Source of the DNA: Candidatus Mediterraneibacter guildfordensis
Lineage (GTDB): Bacteria > Bacillota > Clostridia > Lachnospirales > Lachnospiraceae
Reading direction: 5' to 3'
Assembly (NCBI GenBank): GCA_019112735.1
Contig: DXIS01000017.1
Coordinates: 124,001 to 188,000 of the forward strand
DNA: 64,000 nucleotides
The notes below the pieces were generated by a model. That model had not been told where the DNA came from and did not search any database. It worked only from the letters and a program-made list of their open reading frames with translations. The translations under genes and the position numbers were made by a program. Below are positions 15,980 to 25,415 of the stretch, piece after piece. Numbering within the stretch: position 1 is the first letter of the stretch; every line of letters begins with the position of its first letter.

Positions 15980-16468
15980 GGTATAGATCTCCTGGCTCTT
16001 CGCGTTCCAGCGGTTGGCGATGGCCTCCGCTTCCTGCTCGGTGGGAACGGTCAGTTTCAGATCGATGAGATTGGAGCCGTTCTCCTCGATGCGGCAGCGC
16101 ACCTCATATTCATTTGTCCTCGTTGTGTAGTAGTCCGCTTTGACGGAAGCTTCTTCTTTCAGGTCAAACTGTTTTTCCTTCAGATATTCATCAATGTCTT
16201 TTTTGATGGCAGGCGGCAGATTCCTGCTGAAATAGTGGATCGTCTCGCAGCCGCCTTCGGTCAGGTGATAAAGGGTGCGGTTGTGGGTGGATTCTTTGCG
16301 GATCAGACCGGATTCTGAGAGCTCGGAGAGAGCTTCCTGCAGTTTGAAATACGTGGTGTATCCCTCATCCAGGATGAATTCCGAGATCTGGGATGTGGTG
16401 AGCGGAAAATCCACCTTGTTCAGCATATATAAGATGATCAGTTTATAGAGTGTAAATGTTTCAGCCAT
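15956..16468 (-). CDS. DUF4364 family protein, winged-helix-like
   Basis: 170 aa. The wording MAETFTLYKLIILYMLNKVDFPLTTSQISEF matches in character the clostridial DUF4364 family, whose N-terminal half resembles a winged-helix DNA-binding domain (ALSELSESGLIRKES looks like the wing region). No enzyme motif is seen. The function is unknown; a small transcriptional regulator is a reasonable guess. The start at 16468 follows AAAGGATT; the frame is open nine codons further upstream. It overlaps the radical SAM gene start-to-stop by 8 bases, suggesting co-translation, and runs tail-to-tail into rarA with a 24-base overlap. Confidence 0.75.
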   Translation of the reverse strand: MAETFTLYKLIILYMLNKVDFPLTTSQISEFILDEGYTTYFKLQEALSELSESGLIRKESTHNRTLYHLTEGGCETIHYFSRNLPPAIKKDIDEYLKEKQFDLKEEASVKADYYTTRTNEYEVRCRIEENGSNLIDLKLTVPTEQEAEAIANRWNAKSQEIYTLLLTKLL

Positions 16469-17384
16469 GATAATCCTTTCCCTGCCACAGATCATTTTCT
16501 TTCAGGTATCTGTGGAAATTATTTAATACTGTGCGTTTGGCGCCGGTCCAGCGAGGTGCGATGAGCAGGTCCTTCGGTCCGTCGCCGGTCAGCCTGTGGA
16601 TGACGATGTCCGGGCGGATTGCGCAGACACACCGGCCGAGCAGGCGGATGTATTCGTCCATATCCGGTACATGGAACGGTTCGGATCCATAAAGTTCTGC
16701 AAGATCCGTCCCTTTCAGGATGTGGAGCAGCTGGAGCTTGATCCCCTGGATGTCTGTATGGTTCAGATGATCCAGCGTCTGCAGCATCATTTCTTCTGTT
16801 TCTCCGGGAAGGAAGAGGATCACGTGAACGATAACCTCGATCCCGGCCGCGCGCAGATCTCTTACGGCCCGGTCAAAGACATCCAGCGGATAGCCCCGCC
16901 GGATAAACCCTGCTGTTTCCGGATGGATCGTCTGCAGTCCCAGTTCGACCCAGACTGGTTTGATCCGGTTCAGGCGGGCGAGAAGAGCGACCACGTCGGG
17001 GCCCAGGCAGTCGGGCCGGGTGGCGATGGACAGGATCTTTACATCCGGATCCCGGATCGCTTCCGTAAATATTTTCTCAAGATAGTCCACAGGGGCGTAA
17101 GTGTTGGTAAATGCCTGGAAATAGGCGATATATGAGTGGATCGGGCGTTTCTTCTGAAGGTCTGCCTTCCCCTGCATCAGCTGTTCTGTGACGGACAGGG
17201 ATGCGTCTCCGGCAAAGTCGCCGGATCCGTGCGCACTGCAGAAGATGCAGCCGCCGGTCCCGACACGGCCGTCCCGGTTGGGGCAGGTCATGCCGCCGTT
17301 CAGTGTGATCTTGTATATTTTTTCACCAAATCTGTTCTTCAGTTCCCAGTCCAGTGAATGGTACCGCTTTTCACCCCAGCGCAC
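16461..17384 (-). CDS. TIGR01212-type radical SAM protein (YhcC-like)
   Basis: 307 aa. The N-terminus contains TCPNRDGRVGTGGCIFC (about residues 33-49), the modified cysteine motif of the YhcC/TIGR01212 branch of the Elp3-like radical SAM proteins, which differs from the canonical CX3CX2C. Further family wording is SIATRPDCLGPDVVALL and WVELGLQTIHPET. The physiological substrate of this family is not established to my knowledge; a tRNA or nucleotide modification role is often assumed. It is the first gene of a two-gene minus-strand unit with the DUF4364 gene, and is divergent from rho. Confidence 0.9.
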   Translation of the reverse strand: MRWGEKRYHSLDWELKNRFGEKIYKITLNGGMTCPNRDGRVGTGGCIFCSAHGSGDFAGDASLSVTEQLMQGKADLQKKRPIHSYIAYFQAFTNTYAPVDYLEKIFTEAIRDPDVKILSIATRPDCLGPDVVALLARLNRIKPVWVELGLQTIHPETAGFIRRGYPLDVFDRAVRDLRAAGIEVIVHVILFLPGETEEMMLQTLDHLNHTDIQGIKLQLLHILKGTDLAELYGSEPFHVPDMDEYIRLLGRCVCAIRPDIVIHRLTGDGPKDLLIAPRWTGAKRTVLNNFHRYLKENDLWQGKDYHG

Positions 17385-17441
17385 GATACGATAACTCCTG
17401 TGATAATAATGATATGGGTATCATAACACTTCGCCCCTGAC

Positions 17442-17471
17442 TTGACAAGGGCGGGGGGTGAAATGTATAAT
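17442..17471 (+). promoter_or_regulatory. Consensus promoter of rho
   Basis: TTGACA (17442-17447) and TATAAT (17466-17471) are perfect consensus boxes with an 18-base spacer. A CGCCC/GGGCG inverted repeat (17432-17436 and 17449-17453) brackets the -35 box and could be an operator. About 95 bases of untranslated leader follow before the rho ATG. Confidence 0.8.
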
Positions 17472-17570
17472 AGACGCATATTTTAATGCAGTAATCGTAT
17501 TTGAGTCAGTTCAGACGACATTTCCCGAAGCATTTAAGTAGTCAAAACAAATAAGAAAGGACAGAGATGT

Positions 17571-18920
17571 ATGACAAGAGAAAGGTATGAATCACTGCCG
17601 CTTGCAACGCTTCGTGAGCTTGCAAAGGCAAGAAAGATGAAAGGTGTATCTACATTAAAGAAAGGCGAACTTATTGACGCCATGCTTGCCCTTGATGAGC
17701 AGGAAGAACAGGCGGAGGCTGCTTCTGAAGCGAAAGAAGAAGTAAAGGAAGAAATGAAAGAAAAGAAAGCGGAGACGGACATCGAACAGCTTGACAGCGG
17801 ATACACGGCGAGCGGGATCCTTGAAGTCATGCAGGACGGTTTCGGATTTATCCGGAGCGACAATTATCTCCCCGGGGAAAATGACGTCTACGTATCGCCT
17901 GCGCAGATCCGCAGATTCGGCCTGAAGACAGGGGATATCCTGACCGGAAATACACGGATCAAGACCCAGAGTGAAAAGTTCAGCGCGCTCCTCTATGTGT
18001 CCACCATCAACGGCATGAGGCCGGCGGAAGCGATGAAGCGCAAGAACTTTGAAGATCTGACGCCCATTTTCCCGAACCGCCGGATCCGTCTGGAGACGCC
18101 GGGGAGTAGCACAGCCATGCGGGTGATGGACCTGGTATCCCCGATCGGAAGAGGGCAGAGAGGAATGATCGTCTCCCCGCCGAAAGCCGGAAAGACGACT
18201 CTGTTAAAAGAAGTGGCGCTTGCCGTACAGAAGAGCGAGCCCCATATGCATCTGCTCATCCTCCTGATCGATGAGCGTCCGGAGGAGGTAACAGATATTA
18301 AAGAAGCCATCTCCGGTCCGAACGTGGAAGTGATCCATTCCACTTTTGATGAGCTCCCGGAACATCATAAAAGAGTATCCGAGATGGTGATCGCCAGGGC
18401 GAAACGCCTGGTGGAGCACGGCAAGGACGTTATGATCCTCCTGGACAGCATTACCAGACTGTCCCGGGCCTACAACCTGATCGTGCCTCCGTCCGGAAGA
18501 ACCCTGTCCGGCGGTCTTGACCCGGCGGCGCTCTACAGCCCGAAACGGTTCTTCGGTGCGGCGAGAAATATGCGCGAGGGCGGAAGCCTTACGATCCTTG
18601 CGACCGCACTTGTGGATACAGGAAGCAAGATGGATGATGTCGTATACGAGGAGTTCAAGGGAACCGGCAATATGGAGCTGATCCTGGACCGTAAGCTTCA
18701 GGAAAAGAGGGTGTTCCCGGCGATCGATATCGCAAGATCCGGTACGAGACGTGAGGACCTTCTTCTTAATAAGGAAGAGCAGGAGGCCGTCTACATCATG
18801 CGCAGGGCGCTGAACGGAATGAAGGCGGACGAGGCGACAGACAATCTCCTGAACATGTTTGCAAGGACGAAGACGAATGCGGAACTGGTACACCAGGTGA
18901 TCCGTCAGAAGTTTATATAA
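17571..18920 (+). CDS. rho: Transcription termination factor Rho
   Basis: 449 aa. The Rho N-terminal helical domain ([20 protein letters not shown]) is followed by a short charged Glu/Lys-rich insert (about residues 44-68), the cold-shock-type RNA-binding domain ([15 protein letters not shown]), and the RecA-like motor with Walker [14 protein letters not shown] near 203 and Walker [13 protein letters not shown] near 224. The Q- and R-loop regions ([20 protein letters not shown] and [18 protein letters not shown]) are intact, so an active hexameric RNA helicase is expected. AAAGGACAG lies before the ATG. The next gene, rpmE, has its own promoter. Confidence 0.97.
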   Translation: MTRERYESLPLATLRELAKARKMKGVSTLKKGELIDAMLALDEQEEQAEAASEAKEEVKEEMKEKKAETDIEQLDSGYTASGILEVMQDGFGFIRSDNYLPGENDVYVSPAQIRRFGLKTGDILTGNTRIKTQSEKFSALLYVSTINGMRPAEAMKRKNFEDLTPIFPNRRIRLETPGSSTAMRVMDLVSPIGRGQRGMIVSPPKAGKTTLLKEVALAVQKSEPHMHLLILLIDERPEEVTDIKEAISGPNVEVIHSTFDELPEHHKRVSEMVIARAKRLVEHGKDVMILLDSITRLSRAYNLIVPPSGRTLSGGLDPAALYSPKRFFGAARNMREGGSLTILATALVDTGSKMDDVVYEEFKGTGNMELILDRKLQEKRVFPAIDIARSGTRREDLLLNKEEQEAVYIMRRALNGMKADEATDNLLNMFARTKTNAELVHQVIRQKFI

Positions 18921-18927
18921 AAAACAG

Positions 18928-18956
18928 TTGCAAAACCCTATATCTTGTGCTACAAT
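18928..18956 (+). promoter_or_regulatory. Predicted promoter of rpmE
   Basis: TTGCAA (18928-18933), a 17-base spacer and TACAAT (18951-18956), starting 8 bases after the rho stop and 56 bases before the rpmE ATG. Confidence 0.65.
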
Positions 18957-19011
18957 GAGAAAGCTGTTTAGAGAGTATTATATTATATTTTAAAATAGAG
19001 AGGTGAAAATC

Positions 19012-19212
19012 ATGCGCGAAGGAATCCATCCGGAATATCATCAGGCAACTGTAACCTGCAACTGTGGCAATACATTTGTGACAGGTTCTACGAAAGAGAA
19101 CATCCACGTTGAAATCTGCTCCAAGTGCCATCCGTTCTATACAGGACAGCAGAAAGCAGCGCAGGCACGCGGCCGTGTTGATAAGTTCAACAAGAAATAC
19201 GGTATGAAATAA
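19012..19212 (+). CDS. rpmE: Ribosomal protein bL31 (zinc-binding form)
   Basis: 66 aa, full length for bL31 of the large ribosomal subunit. The zinc ligands are present as TCNCGN (Cys16 and Cys18) and [11 protein letters not shown] (Cys36 and Cys39), so this is the C+ form that needs zinc rather than the zinc-independent paralogue. The start at 19012 fits the conserved N-terminus MREGIHPEY and follows AGAGGTG; a GTG three codons upstream is part of that site. It is placed after rho and before the DUF1385 gene. Confidence 0.97.
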   Translation: MREGIHPEYHQATVTCNCGNTFVTGSTKENIHVEICSKCHPFYTGQQKAAQARGRVDKFNKKYGMK

Positions 19213-19225
19213 GTAAAGACACAGC

Positions 19226-19258
19226 AGGCTGAGGTGGAAGCATCTCAGCCTCTTTGTT
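19226..19258 (+). terminator. Hairpin after rpmE
   Basis: AGGCTGAG and CTCAGCCT form an 8-bp stem with a 10-base loop, followed by CTTTGTTTG. It is a weak intrinsic terminator or attenuator because the next gene starts 14 bases later. Confidence 0.65.
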
Positions 19259-19271
19259 TGGTGGAGGAATT

Positions 19272-20186
19272 ATGAAGTCATCGAATATAGGCGGACAGGC
19301 TGTGCTTGAAGGCATTATGATGCGTAACGGCGGAAAATACTCTGTCGCTGTCCGCAAAAGCGACGGAGAGATCGCCGTCGATGTGCAGGATTATCACAGC
19401 GTGATCCCCTGGAAGACGCCGCTTAAGATCCCGTTTATCCGGGGAATCTTCAGTTTTATCGATTCTCTTGTGCTGGGCATGAAGACACTGATGTTTTCGG
19501 CCAGCTTTTTTGAGGAGGAAGAGGAAGAGATCCTGACTGAGAAGGAAGCGGCGAAGCAGGAAAAACAGGATAAGCTTTTTATGACCCTTACGGTCATCCT
19601 GGCTGTTGTGATCGCCATTGCCCTTTTTATGGTCCTGCCGTATTTCCTGAGCAGTTTCGTGGAAAAATATACCAGATCTCGTACGGCTATGACGATCTTC
19701 GAAGGTGTGATCCGTGTGGCGATCTTTCTGATCTACATATTTCTGATTTCCAGGACAAAGGATATTAAGCGGACATTCATGTATCACGGGGCGGAGCATA
19801 AATGCATCAACTGCATTGAACACGGGCTGGAGCTGAACGTGGAAAATGTGCGGAAAAGTTCGAAGCAGCACAAGCGGTGCGGGACCAGCTTTCTCTTTTT
19901 CGTCATGATCGTAAGCATCATTTTCTGCTTCTTTATCACGGCAGAATCCCAGATCGCAAGAGTGCTGATCCGGATCGCGCTATTCCCGCTGATCTCCGGC
20001 GTATCCTATGAGATCATCCGGCTGGCGGGCAACAGTGACAATGTACTGGTCAATCTTCTGAGCCGCCCGGGAATGTGGGTGCAGAACATGACGACGAAAG
20101 AGCCGGACGACAGCATGATCGAGGTCGCCATCTGTGCGGTTGAGAAAGTATTTGACTGGCGGACCTGGCAGAAGGAGAATCTATGA
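19272..20186 (+). CDS. DUF1385 family membrane protein
   Basis: 304 aa. The N-terminus MKSSNIGGQAVLEGIMMRN is the hallmark of the DUF1385 family, as is the central YHGAEHKCINCIEHG (about residues 174-188) and QHKRCGTSFLF. Hydrophobic segments near 115-140, 150-165 and two between 205 and 255 suggest four or more membrane passes. The His/Cys-rich AEHK core looks like a metal-binding or catalytic site, but no function is established. A GGTGGAGG site supports the ATG at 19272. The ATGA overlap with prmC ties it to the translation-termination genes, an arrangement common in Firmicutes. Confidence 0.88.
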   Translation: MKSSNIGGQAVLEGIMMRNGGKYSVAVRKSDGEIAVDVQDYHSVIPWKTPLKIPFIRGIFSFIDSLVLGMKTLMFSASFFEEEEEEILTEKEAAKQEKQDKLFMTLTVILAVVIAIALFMVLPYFLSSFVEKYTRSRTAMTIFEGVIRVAIFLIYIFLISRTKDIKRTFMYHGAEHKCINCIEHGLELNVENVRKSSKQHKRCGTSFLFFVMIVSIIFCFFITAESQIARVLIRIALFPLISGVSYEIIRLAGNSDNVLVNLLSRPGMWVQNMTTKEPDDSMIEVAICAVEKVFDWRTWQKENL

Positions 20187-21064
20187 ACCTGAAATCAAAT
20201 CTGGAGAGGGCTGCCGGGGAACTGATGGCGGCCGGCGTGCCGGAACCGGACCTGGATGCCTGGTATCTTCTGGAATATGTGACCGGCGTAAGCCGGGCGG
20301 CGTATTTCGCGGATCCCGACCGGGAACTGACGGAAGCGCAGCAGGAAGCGTTCGACGCCTGCGTGAAGAAGCGCGTCGGGCGGATCCCGCTCCAGCACAT
20401 CACCGGGACCCAGGAGTTCATGGGACTTTCGTTCCGGGTAAATGAACATGTGCTGATCCCGAGACAGGATACGGAGATCCTGGTAGAAGAAGCGCTGGAG
20501 ATGCTGAAGAAGAGAGCGGTTCCGACAGAAAACCGGGACGGTCAGACGACGGAGATCCTGGATCTGTGTACCGGATCCGGATGCATCCTGCTCAGTGTGC
20601 TCCATTATGCGGGACAGAAAGAGCATATGAACCTGCGCGGCACCGGAAGCGACCTGTCTGGACAGGCCCTTGAGACGGCCCGGGGAAATGCAGAACATCT
20701 GGGGATCCGGGCTCATTTCGTACAGAGCGACCTCTTCGGCAGCCTGCCGGGGCGGTATGCCATGATCCTGTCCAATCCCCCGTATATACGAAGCGGCGAT
20801 CTTGAGGAGCTGCAGCCGGAAGTCCGGTTCCACGATCCGGGGATGGCGCTGGACGGCGGTGCGGACGGTCTTGCCTTTTACCGCCGGATCACAGAGGAAA
20901 GTCCGGCTCATCTGGAGGACAACGGGATCCTGATGCTTGAGATCGGGTGCGATCAGGCGGCGGACGTGTCTGAACTGATGCGCATGAACGGATTCACGGA
21001 CATTACGGTGAAAAAGGACCTGGCAGGGCTTGACCGGGTGGTTTACGGACGATATAGTAAATAA
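20183..21064 (+). CDS. prmC: Peptide chain release factor N5-glutamine methyltransferase PrmC
   Basis: 293 aa. It methylates the GGQ glutamine of release factors with S-adenosylmethionine; its substrate PrfA is encoded just downstream. The N-terminal helical domain is followed by PLQHITGTQEFMGLSF and LIPRQDTEILVEEAL, the AdoMet motif LDLCTGSGCILLSVL near residue 125 and the catalytic NPPY at about 197-200. The ATG overlaps the stop of the DUF1385 gene (ATGA, 20183-20186). Confidence 0.95.
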   Translation: MNLKSNLERAAGELMAAGVPEPDLDAWYLLEYVTGVSRAAYFADPDRELTEAQQEAFDACVKKRVGRIPLQHITGTQEFMGLSFRVNEHVLIPRQDTEILVEEALEMLKKRAVPTENRDGQTTEILDLCTGSGCILLSVLHYAGQKEHMNLRGTGSDLSGQALETARGNAEHLGIRAHFVQSDLFGSLPGRYAMILSNPPYIRSGDLEELQPEVRFHDPGMALDGGADGLAFYRRITEESPAHLEDNGILMLEIGCDQAADVSELMRMNGFTDITVKKDLAGLDRVVYGRYSK

Positions 21065-21099
21065 GGTGAAAATTGATTCAAGAAAAGGACGTATGAGAA

Positions 21100-22170
21100 A
21101 TGTTTGACAGATTAGATGATCTACTGATCCGATATGAGGAAGTGATGGGCGAGCTCCAGGAGCCGGGCGCGGCGGACGACCAGGCGCGGTTCCGGAAGCT
21201 GATGAAAGAGCAGAGCGACCTTGCCCCCATTGTGGAAGCTTATAATGAATATAAAAGCTGTAAACAGAATGTGGACGACAGCCTGGCTATGCTGGAAGAG
21301 GAGTCCGACGAGGAGATGCGTGAGCTGGCGAAAGAAGAGCTGAATGAATCCAGAAAGCGGATCGAGGAGCTGGAACAGGAACTGAAGATCCTGCTCCTTC
21401 CGAAAGACCCGAATGACGACAAGAACGTTATCGTAGAGATCCGCGCCGGCGCCGGCGGAGACGAGGCGGCCCTTTTTGCCGCCGAGATCTACCGGATGTA
21501 TGTACATTATGCGGACGGGCGCGGCTGGCGCACCGAGCTGATCTCACTGAATGAGAACGGGATCGGCGGATTCAAAGAGTGCGTATTCATGATCACGGGA
21601 CAGGGCGCTTACTCCCGTCTGAAATACGAGAGCGGCGTGCACCGTGTGCAGCGTGTGCCGGAGACGGAGAGCGGCGGAAGGATCCATACTTCGACTATTA
21701 CGGTTGCGATCATGCCGGAGGCGGAGGAAGTGGACGTGGTCATCGATGAGAAAGACATCCGCATCGATGTCATGCGTGCATCCGGAAACGGCGGCCAGTG
21801 TGTCAATACGACGGACTCTGCCGTGCGTCTGACCCACTTCCCGACCGGGATCGTGATCTACAGCCAGACTGAGAAGTCCCAGCTTCAGAATAAAGAAAAA
21901 GCGTTCCGGCTGCTCCGTTCCAAACTGTATGACCTGGAACTGGAGAAACAGCAGGCTTCCGAGGCGGAGGCGAGAAGAAGCCAGATCGGCACGGGCGACC
22001 GCTCCGAGAAGATCCGGACCTACAACTTCCCCCAGGGACGTGTGACGGACCACCGGATCAAACTGACGCTGCACAAGCTGGATTCCGTCCTGAACGGAGA
22101 TCTCGATGAGATCATCGACAGCCTGATCGCGGCGGATCAGACGGCGAAGCTTGCGAAGATGGAAGACTGA
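21100..22170 (+). CDS. prfA: Peptide chain release factor 1
   Basis: 356 aa, normal for RF1, which reads UAA and UAG. The catalytic GGQ is intact in [16 protein letters not shown] (about residue 231). The RF1-specific PxT-type region is [20 protein letters not shown], and the PCRF domain begins [17 protein letters not shown]. It starts 35 bases after prmC, which encodes its modifying enzyme. The site upstream (AAAAGGACG) is acceptable. Confidence 0.97.
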   Translation: MFDRLDDLLIRYEEVMGELQEPGAADDQARFRKLMKEQSDLAPIVEAYNEYKSCKQNVDDSLAMLEEESDEEMRELAKEELNESRKRIEELEQELKILLLPKDPNDDKNVIVEIRAGAGGDEAALFAAEIYRMYVHYADGRGWRTELISLNENGIGGFKECVFMITGQGAYSRLKYESGVHRVQRVPETESGGRIHTSTITVAIMPEAEEVDVVIDEKDIRIDVMRASGNGGQCVNTTDSAVRLTHFPTGIVIYSQTEKSQLQNKEKAFRLLRSKLYDLELEKQQASEAEARRSQIGTGDRSEKIRTYNFPQGRVTDHRIKLTLHKLDSVLNGDLDEIIDSLIAADQTAKLAKMED

Positions 22171-22188
22171 CAGAGGTGAAAGGATCAT

Positions 22189-23115
22189 ATGACAGAACAG
22201 ATGACAGACAGGACAGCGCAGGAACCGCTGTTTAAGCGGCCGGAGCTGGAAGATAAAGAGATCATTACGGCGTATTTTGACAGGTCCCCGAGCCGGAGCT
22301 GTGAACGGACCTTTGTAAACGTCTACCTGTGGTCCAGACATTACCGGGTACAGTACGCGGTGATCGAAGACGCGCTGGTATTCAAAAGCAAAGACCACGG
22401 GATCGCATTTTCCTATCCCGCAGGTGAGAAGGAGAATATACGGAGAGCAGTGGATTATCTGACCGGATACTGTAAGGAGCTGGGGTGTCCCCTTGTATTC
22501 TACAATGTGACGCCGGAGATGTTCGCCCAGCTGGAGGAGTGGTACCCGGGACGGTTTACGGTGGAATACAACCGGGATTACGCGGACTATGTCTATGAGC
22601 GGGAGAAGCTTGCGACCCTCGCAGGCAAGAAGCTCCACGGCAAGCGCAATCATATCAACAAGTTTAAGACGCTGTATCCGGACTGGACTTATGAAGCCCT
22701 GTCCGATGACAATGTGGAGGACTGCTTCCAGATGGCGCTTGAATGGCGCAATGAGAACGGATGCGAGGACGACCCTGAGAAGAACGCGGAAATGTGCGTG
22801 ACCCTTAATTCCCTGCGGCTCTATAAGGAGCTCGGCTTAAAAGGCGGCGTGCTGAAAGCGCAGGGGCGCATTGTCGCATTTACGGTGGGCGAGCCGCTTT
22901 GCGACGACACATTCGTGGTCCATATTGAAAAGGCATTCCCGGATGTGGAGGGAGCCTATCCGATGATCAACCAGCAGTTCGTACAGCATGAATGTATGGA
23001 TTATAAATACGTAAACCGGGAGGAGGACACCGGCGCGGAAGGGTTAAGAAAGGCGAAGCTTTCATACCGGCCGGCATTCCTGGAAGAAAAAGGCATTGTA
23101 AAAGAAAGGTCGTGA
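22189..23115 (+). CDS. DUF2156 (phosphatidylglycerol lysyltransferase-like) protein
   Basis: 308 aa, soluble, with no membrane segment. It resembles the stand-alone DUF2156 domain, a tandem GNAT-like fold also found at the C-terminus of MprF-type aminoacyl-phosphatidylglycerol synthases. Supporting wording: FVNVYLWSRHYRVQ, the basic GKKLHGKRNHINKFK near residue 145, and FTVGEPLCDDTFVVHIEKA. The substrate is unknown; without the membrane half it probably transfers an acyl or aminoacyl group to a soluble acceptor. AAAGGATC precedes the ATG. It ends 5 bases before the aminotransferase. Confidence 0.8.
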   Translation: MTEQMTDRTAQEPLFKRPELEDKEIITAYFDRSPSRSCERTFVNVYLWSRHYRVQYAVIEDALVFKSKDHGIAFSYPAGEKENIRRAVDYLTGYCKELGCPLVFYNVTPEMFAQLEEWYPGRFTVEYNRDYADYVYEREKLATLAGKKLHGKRNHINKFKTLYPDWTYEALSDDNVEDCFQMALEWRNENGCEDDPEKNAEMCVTLNSLRLYKELGLKGGVLKAQGRIVAFTVGEPLCDDTFVVHIEKAFPDVEGAYPMINQQFVQHECMDYKYVNREEDTGAEGLRKAKLSYRPAFLEEKGIVKERS

Positions 23116-23120
23116 CAGCT

Positions 23121-24308
23121 ATGATATCAAAGAAAATGGAAAACATGGTGGCAAACAGTTCGGCAATCCGTGCGATGTTCGAGGAGGGCAACCGCCTTGC
23201 GAAGATCTACGGGCCTGAGAATGTATTTGATTTCAGCCTGGGCAACCCGAATGTTCCGGCGCCTGCGTCTGTGAAAAAGGCGATCATCGAACTTCTCGAT
23301 GAGGAAGACCCGGTGGTGCTCCACGGCTATACAAACAGCAATGCCGGATATGAGGATGTGCGGCAGGCTGTGGCGGAGTCCCTGAACAGCCGGTTCGGGA
23401 CGGCATTTGCGGCAAAGAATATCACCATGACGGTGGGCGCGGCCGGCGGGCTGAACGTAATCCTGAAAGCCCTGCTGAACCCGGGCGATGAGGTGATCGT
23501 ATTCGCGCCGTATTTCGGAGAATACAGAAGCTATGTCAACAACTACGACGGAGTGATCGTGGAGATCTCCCCGAATACGGCGGACTTTCAGCCGAAGCTG
23601 GATGAATTTGAGGCGAAGATCACGCCGAAGACTCGCGCCGTGATCGTAAATACCCCGAACAACCCGACCGGCGTTGTTTATTCAGAGGATACGATCAAAA
23701 AGCTGGCGGCGGTCATGGAGAAGAAGCAGGAAGAGTTCGGGACGGACATCTACCTGATCTCCGACGAGCCGTACCGTGAACTGGCCTATGACGGCGTGGA
23801 AGTTCCGTATCTGACAAAATACTATGACAATACAGTTGTGGGCTATTCCTACAGCAAGTCCCTGTCCCTCCCCGGAGAGCGGATCGGCTATCTGGTCATC
23901 CCGGACGAGGCGGCGGACAGTGAGAACCTGATCTCGGCGGCCAATGTGGCAACCCGGATCCTGGGCTTTGTCAATGCGCCCACCCTGCAGCAGAAAGTGG
24001 TCAAGGCATGCCTGAATGAAAAAACAGACATTTCATTCTATGACCGGAACCGGGAAACGCTTTACAACGGGCTGAAGGAACTGGGGTTCGAGTGCATCAG
24101 GCCGGAGGGCGCCTTCTATCTCTTTGTGAAATCCCCGGTCGAAGATGAGAAGGCATTCTGCGCAGAGGCGAAGAAGTACAATATCCTCGTAGTGCCGGGA
24201 AGTTCTTTCGGCTGCCCGGGCTATGTGCGGATCGCGTACTGCGTATCCTATGAGACGATCGTCAACTCCCTGCCGAAATTCGCGGAGCTGGCAAAGGAAT
24301 ATAAGTAA
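23121..24308 (+). CDS. Pyridoxal-phosphate aminotransferase, class I/II (aspartate aminotransferase-like)
   Basis: 395 aa, fold type I. Landmarks are VFDFSLGNPN near residue 34, MTVGAAGGLNVILKALLNPGD near 101, NTPNNPTGVVYS near 178, the SDEP of the cofactor site, and the Schiff-base lysine in YSYSKSLSLPGERIGYL near 250. The exact amino donor cannot be assigned; AspB/PatA-like specificity is likely. The ATG at 23121 is preferred over an in-frame GTG at 23112 because AAAGG at 23105-23109 is better spaced. It is followed after 20 bases by hisC. Confidence 0.85.
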   Translation: MISKKMENMVANSSAIRAMFEEGNRLAKIYGPENVFDFSLGNPNVPAPASVKKAIIELLDEEDPVVLHGYTNSNAGYEDVRQAVAESLNSRFGTAFAAKNITMTVGAAGGLNVILKALLNPGDEVIVFAPYFGEYRSYVNNYDGVIVEISPNTADFQPKLDEFEAKITPKTRAVIVNTPNNPTGVVYSEDTIKKLAAVMEKKQEEFGTDIYLISDEPYRELAYDGVEVPYLTKYYDNTVVGYSYSKSLSLPGERIGYLVIPDEAADSENLISAANVATRILGFVNAPTLQQKVVKACLNEKTDISFYDRNRETLYNGLKELGFECIRPEGAFYLFVKSPVEDEKAFCAEAKKYNILVVPGSSFGCPGYVRIAYCVSYETIVNSLPKFAELAKEYK

Positions 24309-24328
24309 TCCGGACGGGGGCATAAAAG

Positions 24329-25396
24329 ATGAAGATCAGACAGGAGTTACTGAAGAATATCAGACAGGTAGAACCTTACGTGCCCGGCGAACAGCCCCAG
24401 GGACGCGTGGTCAAGCTGAATACGAACGAGAATCCCTACCCGCCGTCACCGGAAGTCCGCAAAGCGCTTGACGCGCTGGATACTGACGCTTTCCGGCTTT
24501 ACCCGGATCCGGCGTCCAGCGTGCTCATAAAGGCGCTGGCAGAGCAGTATCAGGTGGGAGAGGACCAGGTATTCGCCGGGGTCGGGTCGGACGATGTTCT
24601 GTCGCTGTGTTTCCTGACGTTTTTTAACTCGGATAAGCCGGTCCTGTTCCCGGATATTACATATTCTTTTTATAAAGTATGGGCGCAGCTCTACCGCATC
24701 CCGTACGAGTGCCCCGCGCTTGATGAGGATTTCCGCATTGTAAAAGAAGATTACTACCGGGAAAACGGAGGCGTCATCTTCCCTAATCCGAATGCGCCGA
24801 CCGCCATCTATGAGGAACTGGATTTTGTGGAGGACATCCTGGCACATAACCGGGATTCCATCGTGATCGTGGATGAGGCATATATCGATTTTGCCGGCAG
24901 ATCAGCGGTGGAGCTGGTGGATAAATATGACAACCTGATCGTGACCCAGACATTTTCCAAGTCCCGCAGCATGGCGGGGATGCGGATCGGTTACGCGATC
25001 GCATCGCCGGCGCTGATCCGGTGCCTCAATGATGTGAAGTATTCGTTCAACTCCTATACGATGAGCCGGGCGGCGCTCGTATGCGGCGCCGCGGCTGTAG
25101 AGGACCGGGCGTATTTTGAAGAGAATGTGCGTAAGATTTGTGAAACCCGGACGCGGACGCAGAATGAACTTAAGGAGTTAGGCTTCGAGATGACCGGATC
25201 GGACGCCAATTTCCTCTTCGCCCGACAGCCGGAATATGACGCGGGCTGGCTCTTTCAGGAGCTGAAAAAGTGGGGCATCTATGTTCGGCACTGGAATGCC
25301 GAGCGGATCCGCCAGTATCTGCGGATCACCATCGGCACGGACGAGGAGATGGATATCTTCTTCCAGGCGCTGAGGGATATTTTGAATAATAAATAA
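24329..25396 (+). CDS. hisC: Histidinol-phosphate aminotransferase
   Basis: 355 aa. Typical HisC wording includes KLNTNENPYPPSPEV near residue 30, FAGVGSDDVLSLCF near 83, VIVDEAYIDFAG near 180 and the pyridoxal-phosphate lysine in TQTFSKSRSMAGMRIGYA near 210. It converts imidazole-acetol phosphate to histidinol phosphate; homologues also act on aromatic 2-oxo acids. No other his genes are in the window, so an aromatic aminotransferase role is possible, which may be relevant to the arylpyruvate cluster near 36 kb. The ribosome binding site is weak (GGGGG, 24316-24320). Confidence 0.88.
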   Translation: MKIRQELLKNIRQVEPYVPGEQPQGRVVKLNTNENPYPPSPEVRKALDALDTDAFRLYPDPASSVLIKALAEQYQVGEDQVFAGVGSDDVLSLCFLTFFNSDKPVLFPDITYSFYKVWAQLYRIPYECPALDEDFRIVKEDYYRENGGVIFPNPNAPTAIYEELDFVEDILAHNRDSIVIVDEAYIDFAGRSAVELVDKYDNLIVTQTFSKSRSMAGMRIGYAIASPALIRCLNDVKYSFNSYTMSRAALVCGAAAVEDRAYFEENVRKICETRTRTQNELKELGFEMTGSDANFLFARQPEYDAGWLFQELKKWGIYVRHWNAERIRQYLRITIGTDEEMDIFFQALRDILNNK

Positions 25397-25415
25397 AAGT
25401 CAGGAGACAGAAACT

